A stretch of DNA of 64,000 bases from Actinomadura sp. J1-007 (GTDB lineage Bacteria > Actinomycetota > Actinomycetes > Streptosporangiales > Streptosporangiaceae). Where the stretch lies: the NCBI RefSeq assembly GCF_009793335.1, contig NZ_WING01000001.1, forward strand, positions 4,278,001-4,342,000. The letters are read 5' to 3'. The translations under genes and the position numbers were made by a program. Shown here piece by piece: positions 30,322 through 39,042 of this stretch (the stretch's first letter is position 1; each line of letters opens with the position of its first letter). The notes beneath the pieces were generated by a model that was not told where the DNA came from, ran no database searches, and saw only the letters and a list, made by a program, of their open reading frames with translations.

Positions 30322-32028
30322 CTAGGAGAGGCTGAGAGCGTCGCTGACGGATTCGCGCAGGCCGTCCAGCCCCTCGGCCGCGCGGGCCCGTACCGGGGCG
30401 ACGTCGGCGGCCTCGCCGACCGGCAGGACCACCTCCAGATAGCACTTGAGCTTGGGTTCCGTCCCGGACGGGCGGATCACCACGCGCGCGGGGCCGTCCC
30501 CGGGGGCCGTCCCGGCGGCGAGGCGGAAGCGCAGCCCGTCGGTCGGCGGCAGCCCGCCCGCGCCCTCGGCGAGGTCGTCGAACGCCTCGACGGCGCGTCC
30601 GGCGAGCCGTCCGGGCGGGGCCCCGCGCAGCCGCGCCATCGCCCCGGCGATCAGCGCCGGGTCGTCCACCCGGACGGCGAGCTGGGCGGTGGCGTGCAGC
30701 CCGTACCGGCGGGCCTGGCCGTCCAGCAGGTCCAGCAGGGTACGGCCCGCCGCCCGGGCCTCGGCGGCGAGGGCCGCGACGGCGAGGGCCGCGCCGATCC
30801 CGTCCTTGTCGCGGACGGGCACGCCCCGCCCGTCGCCCACGCTGTAGCCGAGCGCCTCCTCGTAGCCGAACACCAGCCGGTCGCCCGGCCCGCCCGCCTT
30901 CATGATCCACTTGAAGCCGGTGAGCGACTCGGCGAACCGGACGCCGTGCGCGCGGGCGACCGCGCCGAGCAGCGACGACGACACGACCGTGGTCACCAGC
31001 AGCCGGTCCGGGCCCGAGGTGTGCCGCAGCACGTGCTCGGCGAGCAGCCCCCCGACCTCGTCGCCCGTCAGCACCCGCGCGCCGCCGCCGGGCAGCGGCA
31101 CCGCGACGGCGCAGCGGTCGGCGTCCGGGTCGTTCGCGATCACCAGGTCGGAGCCGGACGCGGCGGCGAGCGCGAGGACCCGGTCCATCGCGCCCGGCTC
31201 CTCCGGGTTGGGGAACGCCACCGTCGGGAAGTCGGGGTCGGGCTCGGCCTGGTCCGCGACCACGGCCGGAGCCGGGAACCCCGCCCGCTCGAACGCCGCG
31301 AGCAGCGTCTCCCGCCCGACCCCGTGCAGCGGCGTGTACGCGACGGACACCTCCCGCGCCTCGCCGAGGCCCAGGCCCGTGACGGCGTCGAGGTAGACCT
31401 CCGCGGCGTCCGCGCCGAACGTGCCCCACCGCGTGCCGAGCGGCAGCTCGTCCACCCGGCCGACCGCGTCGATCGCCGCCGAGATCTCCGCGTCCAGCGG
31501 CGGGACGATCTGCGCGCCGTCGCCCCAGTAGACCTTGTAGCCGTTGTCGCGGGCCGGGTTGTGGCTGGCGGTCACCATCACGCCCGCCACGACTCCGCCG
31601 AACGCGCCCACCCGGTGCGCCAGCACCGGCGTCGGCACCGGCTCGGGGAACACCCACGGGGCCAGCCCGGCGCCCGCCAGCACCGCCGCCGTGTCGAGCG
31701 CGAACCGCCGCGACCCGTGCCGCGCGTCGTACCCGATCGCGACCTCCGCGCCCGGCGGGTGGTCGCGGAGCAGGCGCGCCGCGAGGCCCGCCGCCGCGCG
31801 CATCACGGTCACCCGGTTCATCCGGTTGGGGCCCGCGCCCAGCTCGCCGCGCAGCCCCGCCGTGCCGAACTCCAGCCGCGCCCCGAACCGTTCGGCCAGC
31901 GCCGCGCCGTCCCCGGCGTCGAGGATCGCCCGCAGCTCGGCGCGCGTGCCGGGGTCGGGGTCCTGCGCCAGCCACTCCTCGGCCGCCGCCCGGTGGCCGC
32001 CGTCCGGCGCGGCCGTCCCGCCCGTCAT
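30322..32028 (-). CDS. Phosphomannomutase/phosphoglucomutase (PmmB-like)
   Basis: Alpha-D-phosphohexomutase of 568 residues. It carries the phosphoserine loop TASHNPARDNGYKVY, the metal-binding DPDADR (NDPDADRCAV), the sugar-binding GYEEALGY and the phosphate-binding RPSGTEPK near the C-terminus. It may also interconvert pentose phosphates released by nucleoside phosphorolysis, since its ATG overlaps the PNP stop codon by 4 bp, the same deoD-pmmB order I recall from M. tuberculosis. A strict hexose specificity cannot be read from the sequence. Confidence 0.92.
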   Translation of the reverse strand: MTGGTAAPDGGHRAAAEEWLAQDPDPGTRAELRAILDAGDGAALAERFGARLEFGTAGLRGELGAGPNRMNRVTVMRAAAGLAARLLRDHPPGAEVAIGYDARHGSRRFALDTAAVLAGAGLAPWVFPEPVPTPVLAHRVGAFGGVVAGVMVTASHNPARDNGYKVYWGDGAQIVPPLDAEISAAIDAVGRVDELPLGTRWGTFGADAAEVYLDAVTGLGLGEAREVSVAYTPLHGVGRETLLAAFERAGFPAPAVVADQAEPDPDFPTVAFPNPEEPGAMDRVLALAAASGSDLVIANDPDADRCAVAVPLPGGGARVLTGDEVGGLLAEHVLRHTSGPDRLLVTTVVSSSLLGAVARAHGVRFAESLTGFKWIMKAGGPGDRLVFGYEEALGYSVGDGRGVPVRDKDGIGAALAVAALAAEARAAGRTLLDLLDGQARRYGLHATAQLAVRVDDPALIAGAMARLRGAPPGRLAGRAVEAFDDLAEGAGGLPPTDGLRFRLAAGTAPGDGPARVVIRPSGTEPKLKCYLEVVLPVGEAADVAPVRARAAEGLDGLRESVSDALSLS

Positions 32029-32855
32029 ACCTTGGACAGGACGGTGCCGAGCAGCGCGCCCATGCGCGCGGCGGACGCGCGGCCCGCCGCGAGGACCTCC
32101 TCGTGGTCGAGGGTCCCCTCCGCGAGGCCCGCCGCGATGTTGGTCACCAGCGACACGGCGAGCACCTCCGCGCCGCCCTGCCGCGCCGCGATCGCCTCCA
32201 GCGCGGTGGACATCCCGACGACGTCGGCGCCCATCGTCCGCAGCATCCGGATCTCGGCCGGGGTCTCGTACGTCGGGCCGCGCAGCGCCGCGTACACCCC
32301 CTCCGACAGCGTCGGGTCGGCGTTGCGGGCGAGCGCCCGGAGCCGTTCGGAGTACGCCTCGGTCAGGTCGAGGAACGACGGGCCCGTCAGCGGGTTCGCG
32401 CCGGTCAGGTTGAGGTGGTCGGAGATCAGCACCGGGTCGCCGACGCGCTGGTGCTCGGGCCGCAGCCCGCCCGCCGCGTTCGTGAGCACCACGGTCCGCA
32501 CCCCGGCGGCGAGCGCCGTGCGGACGCCGTGCACGACGGGGTCGGCCGGGTTGGCGGGCACCGCGCCCTCGGGTCCCCGCGCGCCCTCGTACAGGTGCGT
32601 GCGGCCGAGGAAGACCAGCGCCCTCCGGCCGCCCAGCTCGACCACCCGGACGCGCCCGGCGTGGCCCTCCACGGCGGGCGGCGCGAACCCGGGCAGCTCC
32701 GTCACCGGCAGCTCGGTGACCGGCTCGCCGAGCGCGTCGGCCGCCGGGACCCAGCCCGACCCCATCACCAGGGCCACGTCGAACGCGTCGAACGAGGTGC
32801 GGGCGCGGAGCCGTTCGGCCGCCGCGCGCGCCCGTGCATAGGCGTCGTCGCTCAC
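32025..32855 (-). CDS. deoD: Purine nucleoside phosphorylase, class I
   Basis: Phosphorolyses inosine/guanosine and deoxy forms. A 276-residue trimeric (PNP/MTAP) type with GSGWVPAADAL near the N-terminus, the phosphate-binding FLGRTHLYEG, the base-site TNAAGGLRPEH and GPTYETPAEIRML, and GADVVGMST. GTG 32855 is chosen because the fold starts there and TAGTGT lies 7 nt upstream. It is first in deoD-pmmB. The symbol follows M. tuberculosis usage; punA would suit the trimeric type as well. Confidence 0.93.
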   Translation of the reverse strand: MSDDAYARARAAAERLRARTSFDAFDVALVMGSGWVPAADALGEPVTELPVTELPGFAPPAVEGHAGRVRVVELGGRRALVFLGRTHLYEGARGPEGAVPANPADPVVHGVRTALAAGVRTVVLTNAAGGLRPEHQRVGDPVLISDHLNLTGANPLTGPSFLDLTEAYSERLRALARNADPTLSEGVYAALRGPTYETPAEIRMLRTMGADVVGMSTALEAIAARQGGAEVLAVSLVTNIAAGLAEGTLDHEEVLAAGRASAARMGALLGTVLSKV

Positions 32856-32862
32856 GGATCCG

Positions 32863-32868
32863 ACACTA
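32863..32868 (-). promoter_or_regulatory. Candidate leaderless -10 element of deoD
   Basis: TAGTGT on the minus strand lies 7 nt before the GTG start and no Shine-Dalgarno is visible in between, as expected for a leaderless actinobacterial transcript. The spacer to the next gene is only 59 bp. Confidence 0.35.
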
Positions 32869-32914
32869 CCGCCGTGATCGACAGCGTGCCGGAAGCGGGC
32901 GGGTAGCGGGCCGG

Positions 32915-33379
32915 TCAGCCGTCGCCGAGCGAGCTGCACGGGCGGTCGCGCAGGTCCTTGACGTAGTCGTCGGGGGCGCCCGCCGCCTCGGCCGCGTCGG
33001 CGAGGATGCCCACGTAGCGGGCGGACGGCAGCCCGCCCTCGTAGTCGTCCAGGACGTACAGCCAGGCGAGGACGTCGCCGTCGAGGGTCTCGACGCGCAC
33101 CCGGATCTTGCGGTAGACGCCGAGCCCGGCGCCCTCCCAGGAGTCGAGTTCCTTCTCGTCCCAGGCGGGCACGTCGTACAGGACGACGAAGACCTGTTCC
33201 GAACGGTCCTCGACCACCGTCGCGAGGGCCCCGTCGAAGCCCTTGTCCTGCCCGCCGAAGGTCAGCCGCCAGCCCGCCAGCCAGCCGGTGCCGCGCATCG
33301 GCGAGTGGGGCGCCCGGGCGGCCATCTGCTCGGGATCCATGTTGGAGGCGTACGCCGCGTACAGTGCCACGTTCGCCAA
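32915..33379 (-). CDS. Gamma-glutamylcyclotransferase-like (AIG2/BtrG fold) protein
   Basis: A 154-residue protein with the family start YAAYASNMDPEQMAARAPHS and strand blocks GWRLTFGG and VFVVLYDVPAWDEKELDSWEG, in which the last acidic residues correspond to the catalytic region of gamma-glutamylcyclotransferases. TTG 33379 has GAGGGG 7 nt upstream; GTG 33370 is the alternative. It is divergent from the lpdA-like gene. A role in gamma-glutamyl metabolism is a family-based guess. Confidence 0.82.
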   Translation of the reverse strand: MANVALYAAYASNMDPEQMAARAPHSPMRGTGWLAGWRLTFGGQDKGFDGALATVVEDRSEQVFVVLYDVPAWDEKELDSWEGAGLGVYRKIRVRVETLDGDVLAWLYVLDDYEGGLPSARYVGILADAAEAAGAPDDYVKDLRDRPCSSLGDG

Positions 33380-33505
33380 GGGTACGCCCCTCGGGGCGGG
33401 CGCGGCGCGCAGGTCGCGCCCGCGCCTCCCGGCGGGGCCCGGCCCGGCCGGCGGGCGGGCCGAGCGCCGGGGTGCGGGACGGTCCACTGCCGGGAGTAGG
33501 AAACA

Positions 33506-34900
33506 ATGGATGATGTGACCCGCATTGTGATCATCGGAGGAGGCCCTGGCGGCTACGAGGCCGCCCTCGTCGCGGCGCAGCTCGGCGCCGACGTGACCGT
33601 GGTGGAGCGCGACGGCCCCGGGGGCGCGTGCGTGCTGACCGACTGCGTGCCGTCCAAGACGCTGATCGCCACCTCGACCCGGATGGCCGTGATGTCGGAG
33701 TCCGCCGGGCTCGGCCTGCGGTTCAGCGGCGGCCCCGACGGGATCGTCGGCGGGCTGGAGGCCGACCTCGCGACGGTCAACAAGCGGGTGAAGGACCTCG
33801 CGCGGGCCCAGTCGTTCGACATCGCCGAACGGCTCGCCTACGAGGAGGTCAAGATCGTGCGCGGCGAGGCGCGGCTGGAGGAGCCGCACGTCGTCGCGGT
33901 CGGCGAGCGCCGGATCCGCGCCGACGTGATCCTCGTCGCCACGGGCGCGACGCCCCGCGTGCTGCCGGGCGCCGAGCCCGACGGCGAGCGGATCCTCAAC
34001 TGGCGGCAGCTCTACGACCTGCCCGAGCTCCCCAAGGAGCTGATCGTGGTCGGCTCCGGCGTCACCGGCGCCGAGCTCGCGGGCGCCTACCTGTCGCTCG
34101 GCTCCAAGGTCACCCTCGTCTCGTCCCGCGACCGGATCCTGCCGACCGAGGACGCCGACGCCGCCTCCGTCCTCCAGGAGGTGTTCCTGCGGCGCGGCAT
34201 GAACGTCATGTCGCGGTCCCGCGCGGGCGCGGTGGAACGCACCGGCGACGGCGTGGTGGTCACGCTGGAGGACGGCCGCAAGGTCGAGGGCACGCACTGC
34301 CTCATGACCGTCGGCATGGAGCCCAACACGCGCGGGATCGGCCTGGAGAAGGCCGGCGTGCGGCTCAGCTCGCGCGGGTTCGTCGAGGTCGACAAGGTGT
34401 CCCGGACGAGCGTCCCGCACATCTACGCCTCCGGCGACTGCACCGGCGTGCTCATGCTGGCGTCCGTCGCGGGCATGCAGGGCCGCATCGCCATGTGGCA
34501 CGCGCTCGGCGAGGCCGTCCAGCCGCTCAAGCTCGGCTGGGTCGCCTCCAACATCTTCACCGACCCCGAGGTCGCCTCGGTCGGCGTCACGCAGCACATG
34601 GTCGACTCCGGCGAGGTCAACGCCCGCACGGTCATGCTGCCGCTGTTCACCAACGCCCGCGCCAAGATGCAGGGCTTCGAGGACGGCTTCGTCAAGCTGT
34701 TCTGCCGCCCCTCCACCGGCATCGTCCTCGGCGGCGTCATCGTCGCCCCCCGCGCCAGCGAACTGGTCCTCGGCGTCTCGGTGGCCGTCCAGCAGCACCT
34801 CACGGTCGACCAGGTCGCCCACACCTTCGCCGTCTACCCGTCCCTCTCGGGCAGCATCACCGAAGCGTCCCGCCGCCTCATGACCGAGCACGCCTACTAG
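33506..34900 (+). CDS. lpdA: LpdA-type NAD(P)H-quinone reductase/flavoprotein disulfide reductase
   Basis: A 464-residue FAD enzyme of the two-dinucleotide-fold family. The FAD motif is GGGPGGYEAALVAA (11-24), a second nucleotide fold has VVGSGVTGAELAGAYLSLG, and the C-terminal FAD site is YASGDCTG. The active-site segment GGACVLTDCVPSKT keeps a C42-x4-C47 pair. The C-terminal His-Glu dyad of lipoamide dehydrogenases is absent (YPSLSGS in place of HPTLSE), pointing to quinone or other electron acceptors. ATG 33506 follows TAGGAAACA. Its position near deoD-pmmB and the M20 gene resembles M. tuberculosis Rv3303c, from memory. Confidence 0.88.
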   Translation: MDDVTRIVIIGGGPGGYEAALVAAQLGADVTVVERDGPGGACVLTDCVPSKTLIATSTRMAVMSESAGLGLRFSGGPDGIVGGLEADLATVNKRVKDLARAQSFDIAERLAYEEVKIVRGEARLEEPHVVAVGERRIRADVILVATGATPRVLPGAEPDGERILNWRQLYDLPELPKELIVVGSGVTGAELAGAYLSLGSKVTLVSSRDRILPTEDADAASVLQEVFLRRGMNVMSRSRAGAVERTGDGVVVTLEDGRKVEGTHCLMTVGMEPNTRGIGLEKAGVRLSSRGFVEVDKVSRTSVPHIYASGDCTGVLMLASVAGMQGRIAMWHALGEAVQPLKLGWVASNIFTDPEVASVGVTQHMVDSGEVNARTVMLPLFTNARAKMQGFEDGFVKLFCRPSTGIVLGGVIVAPRASELVLGVSVAVQQHLTVDQVAHTFAVYPSLSGSITEASRRLMTEHAY

Positions 34901-34943
34901 GGTCGCGCCCCGGACGCGTCGGACCCGTCGGAACCGGCGGGCG

Positions 34944-35264
34944 TCAGCGGGGGTCGGGCGGGGTCAGGCCGTGGCGGCGCAGGCGGGACAGGCGCATCTC
35001 GTCGGCGCTGACCGCCACGGTGAACATGCTGGTCAGCAGGGCCAGGAGCGCCACCAGGGCGCGCAGCCACCAGGAGCCGGGCAGCAGGGCCAGCAGCAGG
35101 CAGACCGGGATCATCAGGCACAGGTGGCGGACCAGGAGCCGCAGCCGCCAGCCCGCGTCGACCAGGTCGTGGCGGACCCAGTCGCGGTACCGCGGCGGGA
35201 GGCGGAAGCCCAGCGCGTACCGGGCCCGCCCGAGCGGGCCCGGATCACCGGGCAGCCGTGCCAT
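34944..35264 (-). CDS. Small membrane protein (DUF5313-like)
   Basis: 106 residues with two hydrophobic spans (about 43-61 and 66-86) and a basic, Pro-containing N-terminus; it ends SADEMRLSRLRRHGLTPPDPR-like (cytoplasmic tail). It resembles DUF5313, but I cannot confirm this without a search. It begins 7 bp after the TPM-domain gene on the same strand, so the two are probably one operon. The function is unknown. Confidence 0.65.
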   Translation of the reverse strand: MARLPGDPGPLGRARYALGFRLPPRYRDWVRHDLVDAGWRLRLLVRHLCLMIPVCLLLALLPGSWWLRALVALLALLTSMFTVAVSADEMRLSRLRRHGLTPPDPR

Positions 35265-35270
35265 CCCGCG

Positions 35271-36577
35271 TCAGAACCCTCCGAAGTCGCCTCCGCCGCC
35301 GCCCCCGAAGTCGCCCCCGCCGAAGTCCCAGCCGCCGCCGATGTCGCCGCCGTCGCCGCCGAACCCGCTGAGATCGCCGCCGCCGATGTCGCCGCCGCCC
35401 CAGCCGCCGCCCATCATCGAGCCGAGCATGGTGCCGATCATCATGCCGCTGAGCAGGTCCAGGCCGCCGTACGGGGCGTAGTACCCGCCCGCGTACGGCC
35501 CGTACGCCGGGCCGGCGTTCCAGTACGGCCGCCGCCCTCCCGCGTACGGCACCATCCGCACGTCGGGGTCGGCGCCCTGGAGGACGGCCTCGGCGTCGGC
35601 CGCGCACGCCGGGACGGACCGCGCGACGCCGCCCGGGGGCGCCCACGTGACGTCCTGGACGGACGGCCCGTGCTGCGGGTTGAAGAAGCAGGGCGCGCGG
35701 CGTTCGGGACGGGGTCGCCCGCCAGCCGCGCGCGCGTCGCGGTCATGTAGTAGCGGCCGTCCTCCAGCGCGGTCGTGACGGACTGCATGTCCTCGGGCCG
35801 CGCCGCCCGTTCGGTCGCGGTCTTGGCGTCGTCGTAGGAGTTCATCGCGCGCTCGTAGTCGGCGCGGGTGTCGGGGTCGAGGCCCTTGTCCATGACGTCG
35901 AGGTCGAGGCGGGCGATGTCCTCGCCGAGCACCGTGACGTCCTCCTCGACGCCCTTCTTCAGGTCCGCCATCTGCCGGGCCTCGCGCTCGCGGTTGCGCC
36001 TGCGCACGACGAGGAACGCCCCGGCCGCCGCCGCGATCAGCACGACGACCACGCCGAGCGTCACGTACATGCCGATCATGCTCGAACGGGCCTGGTCGTC
36101 GGCCTTCTTCTCGGCCAGGTCGCCGAACCGGACGAGCCGCTCCTTCAGCGGCGCGCCGTCCGTCCGGGTGACGAGCTGGTTGATCTCCTTGCTGCTCAGC
36201 GACTTGGAGATGCCGTTCATGCGCCGGCCGTCGGCGGTGATCGCCACGTAGGTCTCGCCCTTGTCGACCCGGTTGGCGACCTGCTTGAGCATCGGGCCGA
36301 CCTGCGCTCCGGTCGCGCGGTCGCTCACCACGACCGCGCGGATGTCGGCGTCGCCCTTGAGGGCGTTGGTGATCTCGGCGCGGTCCGAGGCGGACAGCAC
36401 GTTCCCCGCCTCGGTGGTGACGTACAGGCGGGAGCCGGTGAGGGCCTTGGCGATCTGCGTCGCGTCGTCGGCCCGGGCGGCGGAGGCGCCGAAGCCGAGC
36501 AGTGCCAGCACGACCGCGGCGATGATCACCGCCGCTCCCCGGCGTACCGTCCTCGTGGACCGAAGGTCGGAACTCAT
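35271..36577 (-). pseudogene. TPM-domain membrane protein, interrupted by a one-base frameshift
   Basis: Secreted/membrane protein of about 435 residues if repaired. ATG 36577 starts a signal peptide ending in SARADD; a TPM-like domain (about 45-160), one membrane span (about 162-187) and a charged helical stretch follow. The first frame is sensible to ARLAGDPVP and then degenerates (NAARPASS). The frame beginning ERRAPCFFNPQHGPS carries on smoothly to a Gly/Asp/Phe-rich tail that ends in DFGGF. One missing base near 35703-35712 rejoins them, so this is likely intact in the organism. Relatives act in photosystem repair or are of unknown function in actinobacteria. Confidence 0.8.
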
Positions 36578-36654
36578 GGTTACAGTGTGCCTCCTCAGCA
36601 GGTACGACGAACATGTCCGATGACTCGTTCCTCGGCCTGTAAGGAAACGGGCGG

Positions 36655-37965
36655 TCAGCGGGCCAGGCGCAGCCCCGCCGCCGCGCACACCGCCGCCGAG
36701 AGCAGCAGCCCGTACGCCGCCTGCCCCGACACGAACGCGCCCATCACGGCGACGCCGAGCGTGGCGCCGACCTGCCGGACGGCGTTGAGCAGCCCTCCGG
36801 CCGCCCCCGCGGCGCCCTCCGGAGCGGTGGCCACGACCGTCGTCACCAGGGCGGGCAGGGCGAACGACACGCCGAAGCCCGTGCACAGCAGGCCCGCCGC
36901 CAGCACCGGGTACGCGGGCCCGGCCAGCACGGAGGCCCCGAAGACCACCCCGCCCGCCGTCAGCAGCCCGAGCCCGGCGAGCATCGGCGGCCGCGGGCCC
37001 GAACGCGCCATGATCCGTCCCGTCACCAGCGGGTTGAACGCGAACGGCAGCGTCATCGGCAGGAACGCCAGCCCCGTCTCCAGCGCCGACAGGTGCAGCG
37101 TCCGCTGGAACAGCAGCGGCAGGACGAACAGCACGCCCGACATCGCGAAGTTGACCGCGCCGCCCGCCGCCAGCGCCGGGACCAGCTCCGGCGCCCGCAG
37201 AACGACGGGGCTGTCACTCCGGCGCTCCAGCACCACGAACGCCGCACCGGCCACAGCAGCCCCACAGGCCGCCCAGACCACCTGCGTCACGTCACCGCTC
37301 CCGGCGGCGATCAGCGCGTCCGTGCCGAGCCCGAGCGCGACGCAGGCCGCGATCTGCGGGGCCCAGTCGATCCTCCGCGAGCCCCGGGCGCACACCACGT
37401 CCCGTCCGGCCGTCAGCGCCAGCGTGACCGCGGCCAGCGGGACGTTCACCAGGAAGATCGCCCGCCAGCCGAACGCGCCGACCAGCAGGCCGCCCGCGAC
37501 CGGCCCCGCCGCGAGCGCGGCCCCGCTCACCGCCGCCCACACCGACACCGCCCGCGCCCGCGCCGCCGCCTCCGGGTACAGCCGCGAGATCATCGCCATG
37601 GATGCCGGGACGCACGCCGCGGCGGCCGCGCCGAGCACGCCCCGCAGGACCACGAGCGTCCACAGGTCCGGGGCGAACGCGCTGGCCAGCGACGCGATCC
37701 CGAACGCCGCGACCCCCGCCCGGAACGCCCGGTGCGCCCCGAACCGGTCGGCGACCGCCCCCGCCGACAGCAGCAGCGCGCCGAACATGACGGTGTAGCC
37801 CGTCACGGCCCATTGCAGGCCCGCGACCGAGCCGTTCAGGTCGCGCGCCAGGTCCGGTTCGGCGACCGACAGGACGGTCATGTCGAGCAGGACCATGAAG
37901 TAGCCCAGCGAGATGCCGAACAAGGGCACACCTGGGCGTTCGGTGCGATGAGCGACAATCGTCAA
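36655..37965 (-). CDS. MFS transporter (DHA2-like drug exporter)
   Basis: A 436-residue major facilitator protein with about 12-14 hydrophobic spans. It starts with GVPLFGISLGYFMVLLDMTV; motif A-like GAVADRFGAHRAF follows span 2, and the motif-C-like GPVAGGLLVGAFGWRAIFLVNVP is typical of antiporters that expel drugs. TTG 37965 is chosen because GGAG lies 5 nt upstream and the first span follows directly. It is divergent from a LysR regulator across 121 bp, the classical regulator-target layout. The substrate is unknown. Confidence 0.9.
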   Translation of the reverse strand: MTIVAHRTERPGVPLFGISLGYFMVLLDMTVLSVAEPDLARDLNGSVAGLQWAVTGYTVMFGALLLSAGAVADRFGAHRAFRAGVAAFGIASLASAFAPDLWTLVVLRGVLGAAAAACVPASMAMISRLYPEAAARARAVSVWAAVSGAALAAGPVAGGLLVGAFGWRAIFLVNVPLAAVTLALTAGRDVVCARGSRRIDWAPQIAACVALGLGTDALIAAGSGDVTQVVWAACGAAVAGAAFVVLERRSDSPVVLRAPELVPALAAGGAVNFAMSGVLFVLPLLFQRTLHLSALETGLAFLPMTLPFAFNPLVTGRIMARSGPRPPMLAGLGLLTAGGVVFGASVLAGPAYPVLAAGLLCTGFGVSFALPALVTTVVATAPEGAAGAAGGLLNAVRQVGATLGVAVMGAFVSGQAAYGLLLSAAVCAAAGLRLAR

Positions 37966-38050
37966 GGAAACTCCAAGAGTGATCGGGAAAACCGGCCGAA
38001 CCACTCTCGGGTCCGGTCGCGCAGGGCTCCACCGGCCCGTCCGCACGCTC

Positions 38051-38069
38051 CGTTCGGAAATCCCGAACG
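38051..38069. promoter_or_regulatory. LysR-type operator dyad
   Basis: CGTTCGG-AAATC-CCGAACG is a perfect 7-bp dyad that contains the T-N11-A core of LysR boxes, in the MFS/LysR divergent spacer 18 bp before the LysR ATG. A weaker dyad, AGAGTG...CACTCT (37976-38007), lies beside the MFS start. Confidence 0.6.
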
Positions 38070-38086
38070 CCACCCTCGGGAGGGGC

Positions 38087-38974
38087 ATGGAACTCCGCCA
38101 GCTCAGGACGTTCGAGGCGGTCGTCCGCCACGGAACGGTCACCGACGCGGCCAACGCGCTCGACCTCGCGCCGTCCACCGTGTCCGAGCAGATCCGCGTC
38201 CTGGAACGCTCCCTCGACGTCCCCCTCTTCTCCCGGGGCCCGAAGGGCATGACGCTCACGCCCGCCGGGCACCGCATGCTGACCTGGTCGTCCCGCCTGC
38301 TCGCCCAGGCCGACCAGGCCCGCCGCGAGGTCACCGCCACGAGCCCCGCGCTCCGCCTCGGGGCGCTGGAGACGATCGCCGCGACCCACGTCCCCGGCGT
38401 CCTGTCCCGCCTCGCCGGACGGCGCCCCGACCTCGCCGTGGACGTGCGCTCCGACACCGCCCGCGACGGGCTGCTGGCCGCCGTCGCCGCCGGGGACCTC
38501 GAAGCCGCCCTCCTCCTCGACACCGGCGACGGCCTCGGCGAGCTGGGTTTCACGCCGCCCCCGGCCGCCCTGAACTTCCTCGATCTCGAACCCGTTCCCC
38601 TGGCCCTCGTGGCCGCCCCCGCCCACCCCCTGGCCCGCCGCCCCGCGCTGAGCAGCGACGACCTCCGCGGCGAGACGCTCCTGGTGAACGTCCCCGCGTG
38701 CTCGTTCTGGCTCGCGGGCGAACGCCTCTTCGGGTCGTCCGTCCATCGCGTGCGTGCGGGAGGCGTCCCCGTCATGCGGGCCTGGGCCGAGCAGAACCTG
38801 GGCGTGGCCCTGCTCCCCGAGTTCGCCGTGGCCGAACGGATCGCCGCCGGAGCCCTGACCCGGCTGCCTCTCGACACCCCGGACCTCGCCCTCCGCCTGG
38901 TCTGGCGCGCCGACCGCGAGGCCGTCCCCGGCCTGCGCGACGTCCTCTACGCCACCGCCGCCCCCGCCACCTGA
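38087..38974 (+). CDS. LysR-family transcriptional regulator
   Basis: 295 residues: winged HTH at about 1-60 (MELRQLRTFEAVVRHGTVT, DLAPSTVSEQIRVLERSL, LFSRGPKGMTLTPAG) and a periplasmic-binding-like effector domain from about 88 (LRLGALETIAATHVPGVL). ATG 38087 follows GGGAGGGG at 2-8 nt; the upstream start would add 36 unrelated residues. It probably autoregulates and controls the divergent MFS exporter through the dyad at 38051-38069. The ligand is unknown. Confidence 0.93.
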   Translation: MELRQLRTFEAVVRHGTVTDAANALDLAPSTVSEQIRVLERSLDVPLFSRGPKGMTLTPAGHRMLTWSSRLLAQADQARREVTATSPALRLGALETIAATHVPGVLSRLAGRRPDLAVDVRSDTARDGLLAAVAAGDLEAALLLDTGDGLGELGFTPPPAALNFLDLEPVPLALVAAPAHPLARRPALSSDDLRGETLLVNVPACSFWLAGERLFGSSVHRVRAGGVPVMRAWAEQNLGVALLPEFAVAERIAAGALTRLPLDTPDLALRLVWRADREAVPGLRDVLYATAAPAT

Positions 38975-39042
38975 ACCGCGCTGATCAACCGCATTGATCA
39001 ATGCGCCGCGGAACGTCGGTGGAGGCCGTTAGCATCCGCGGC

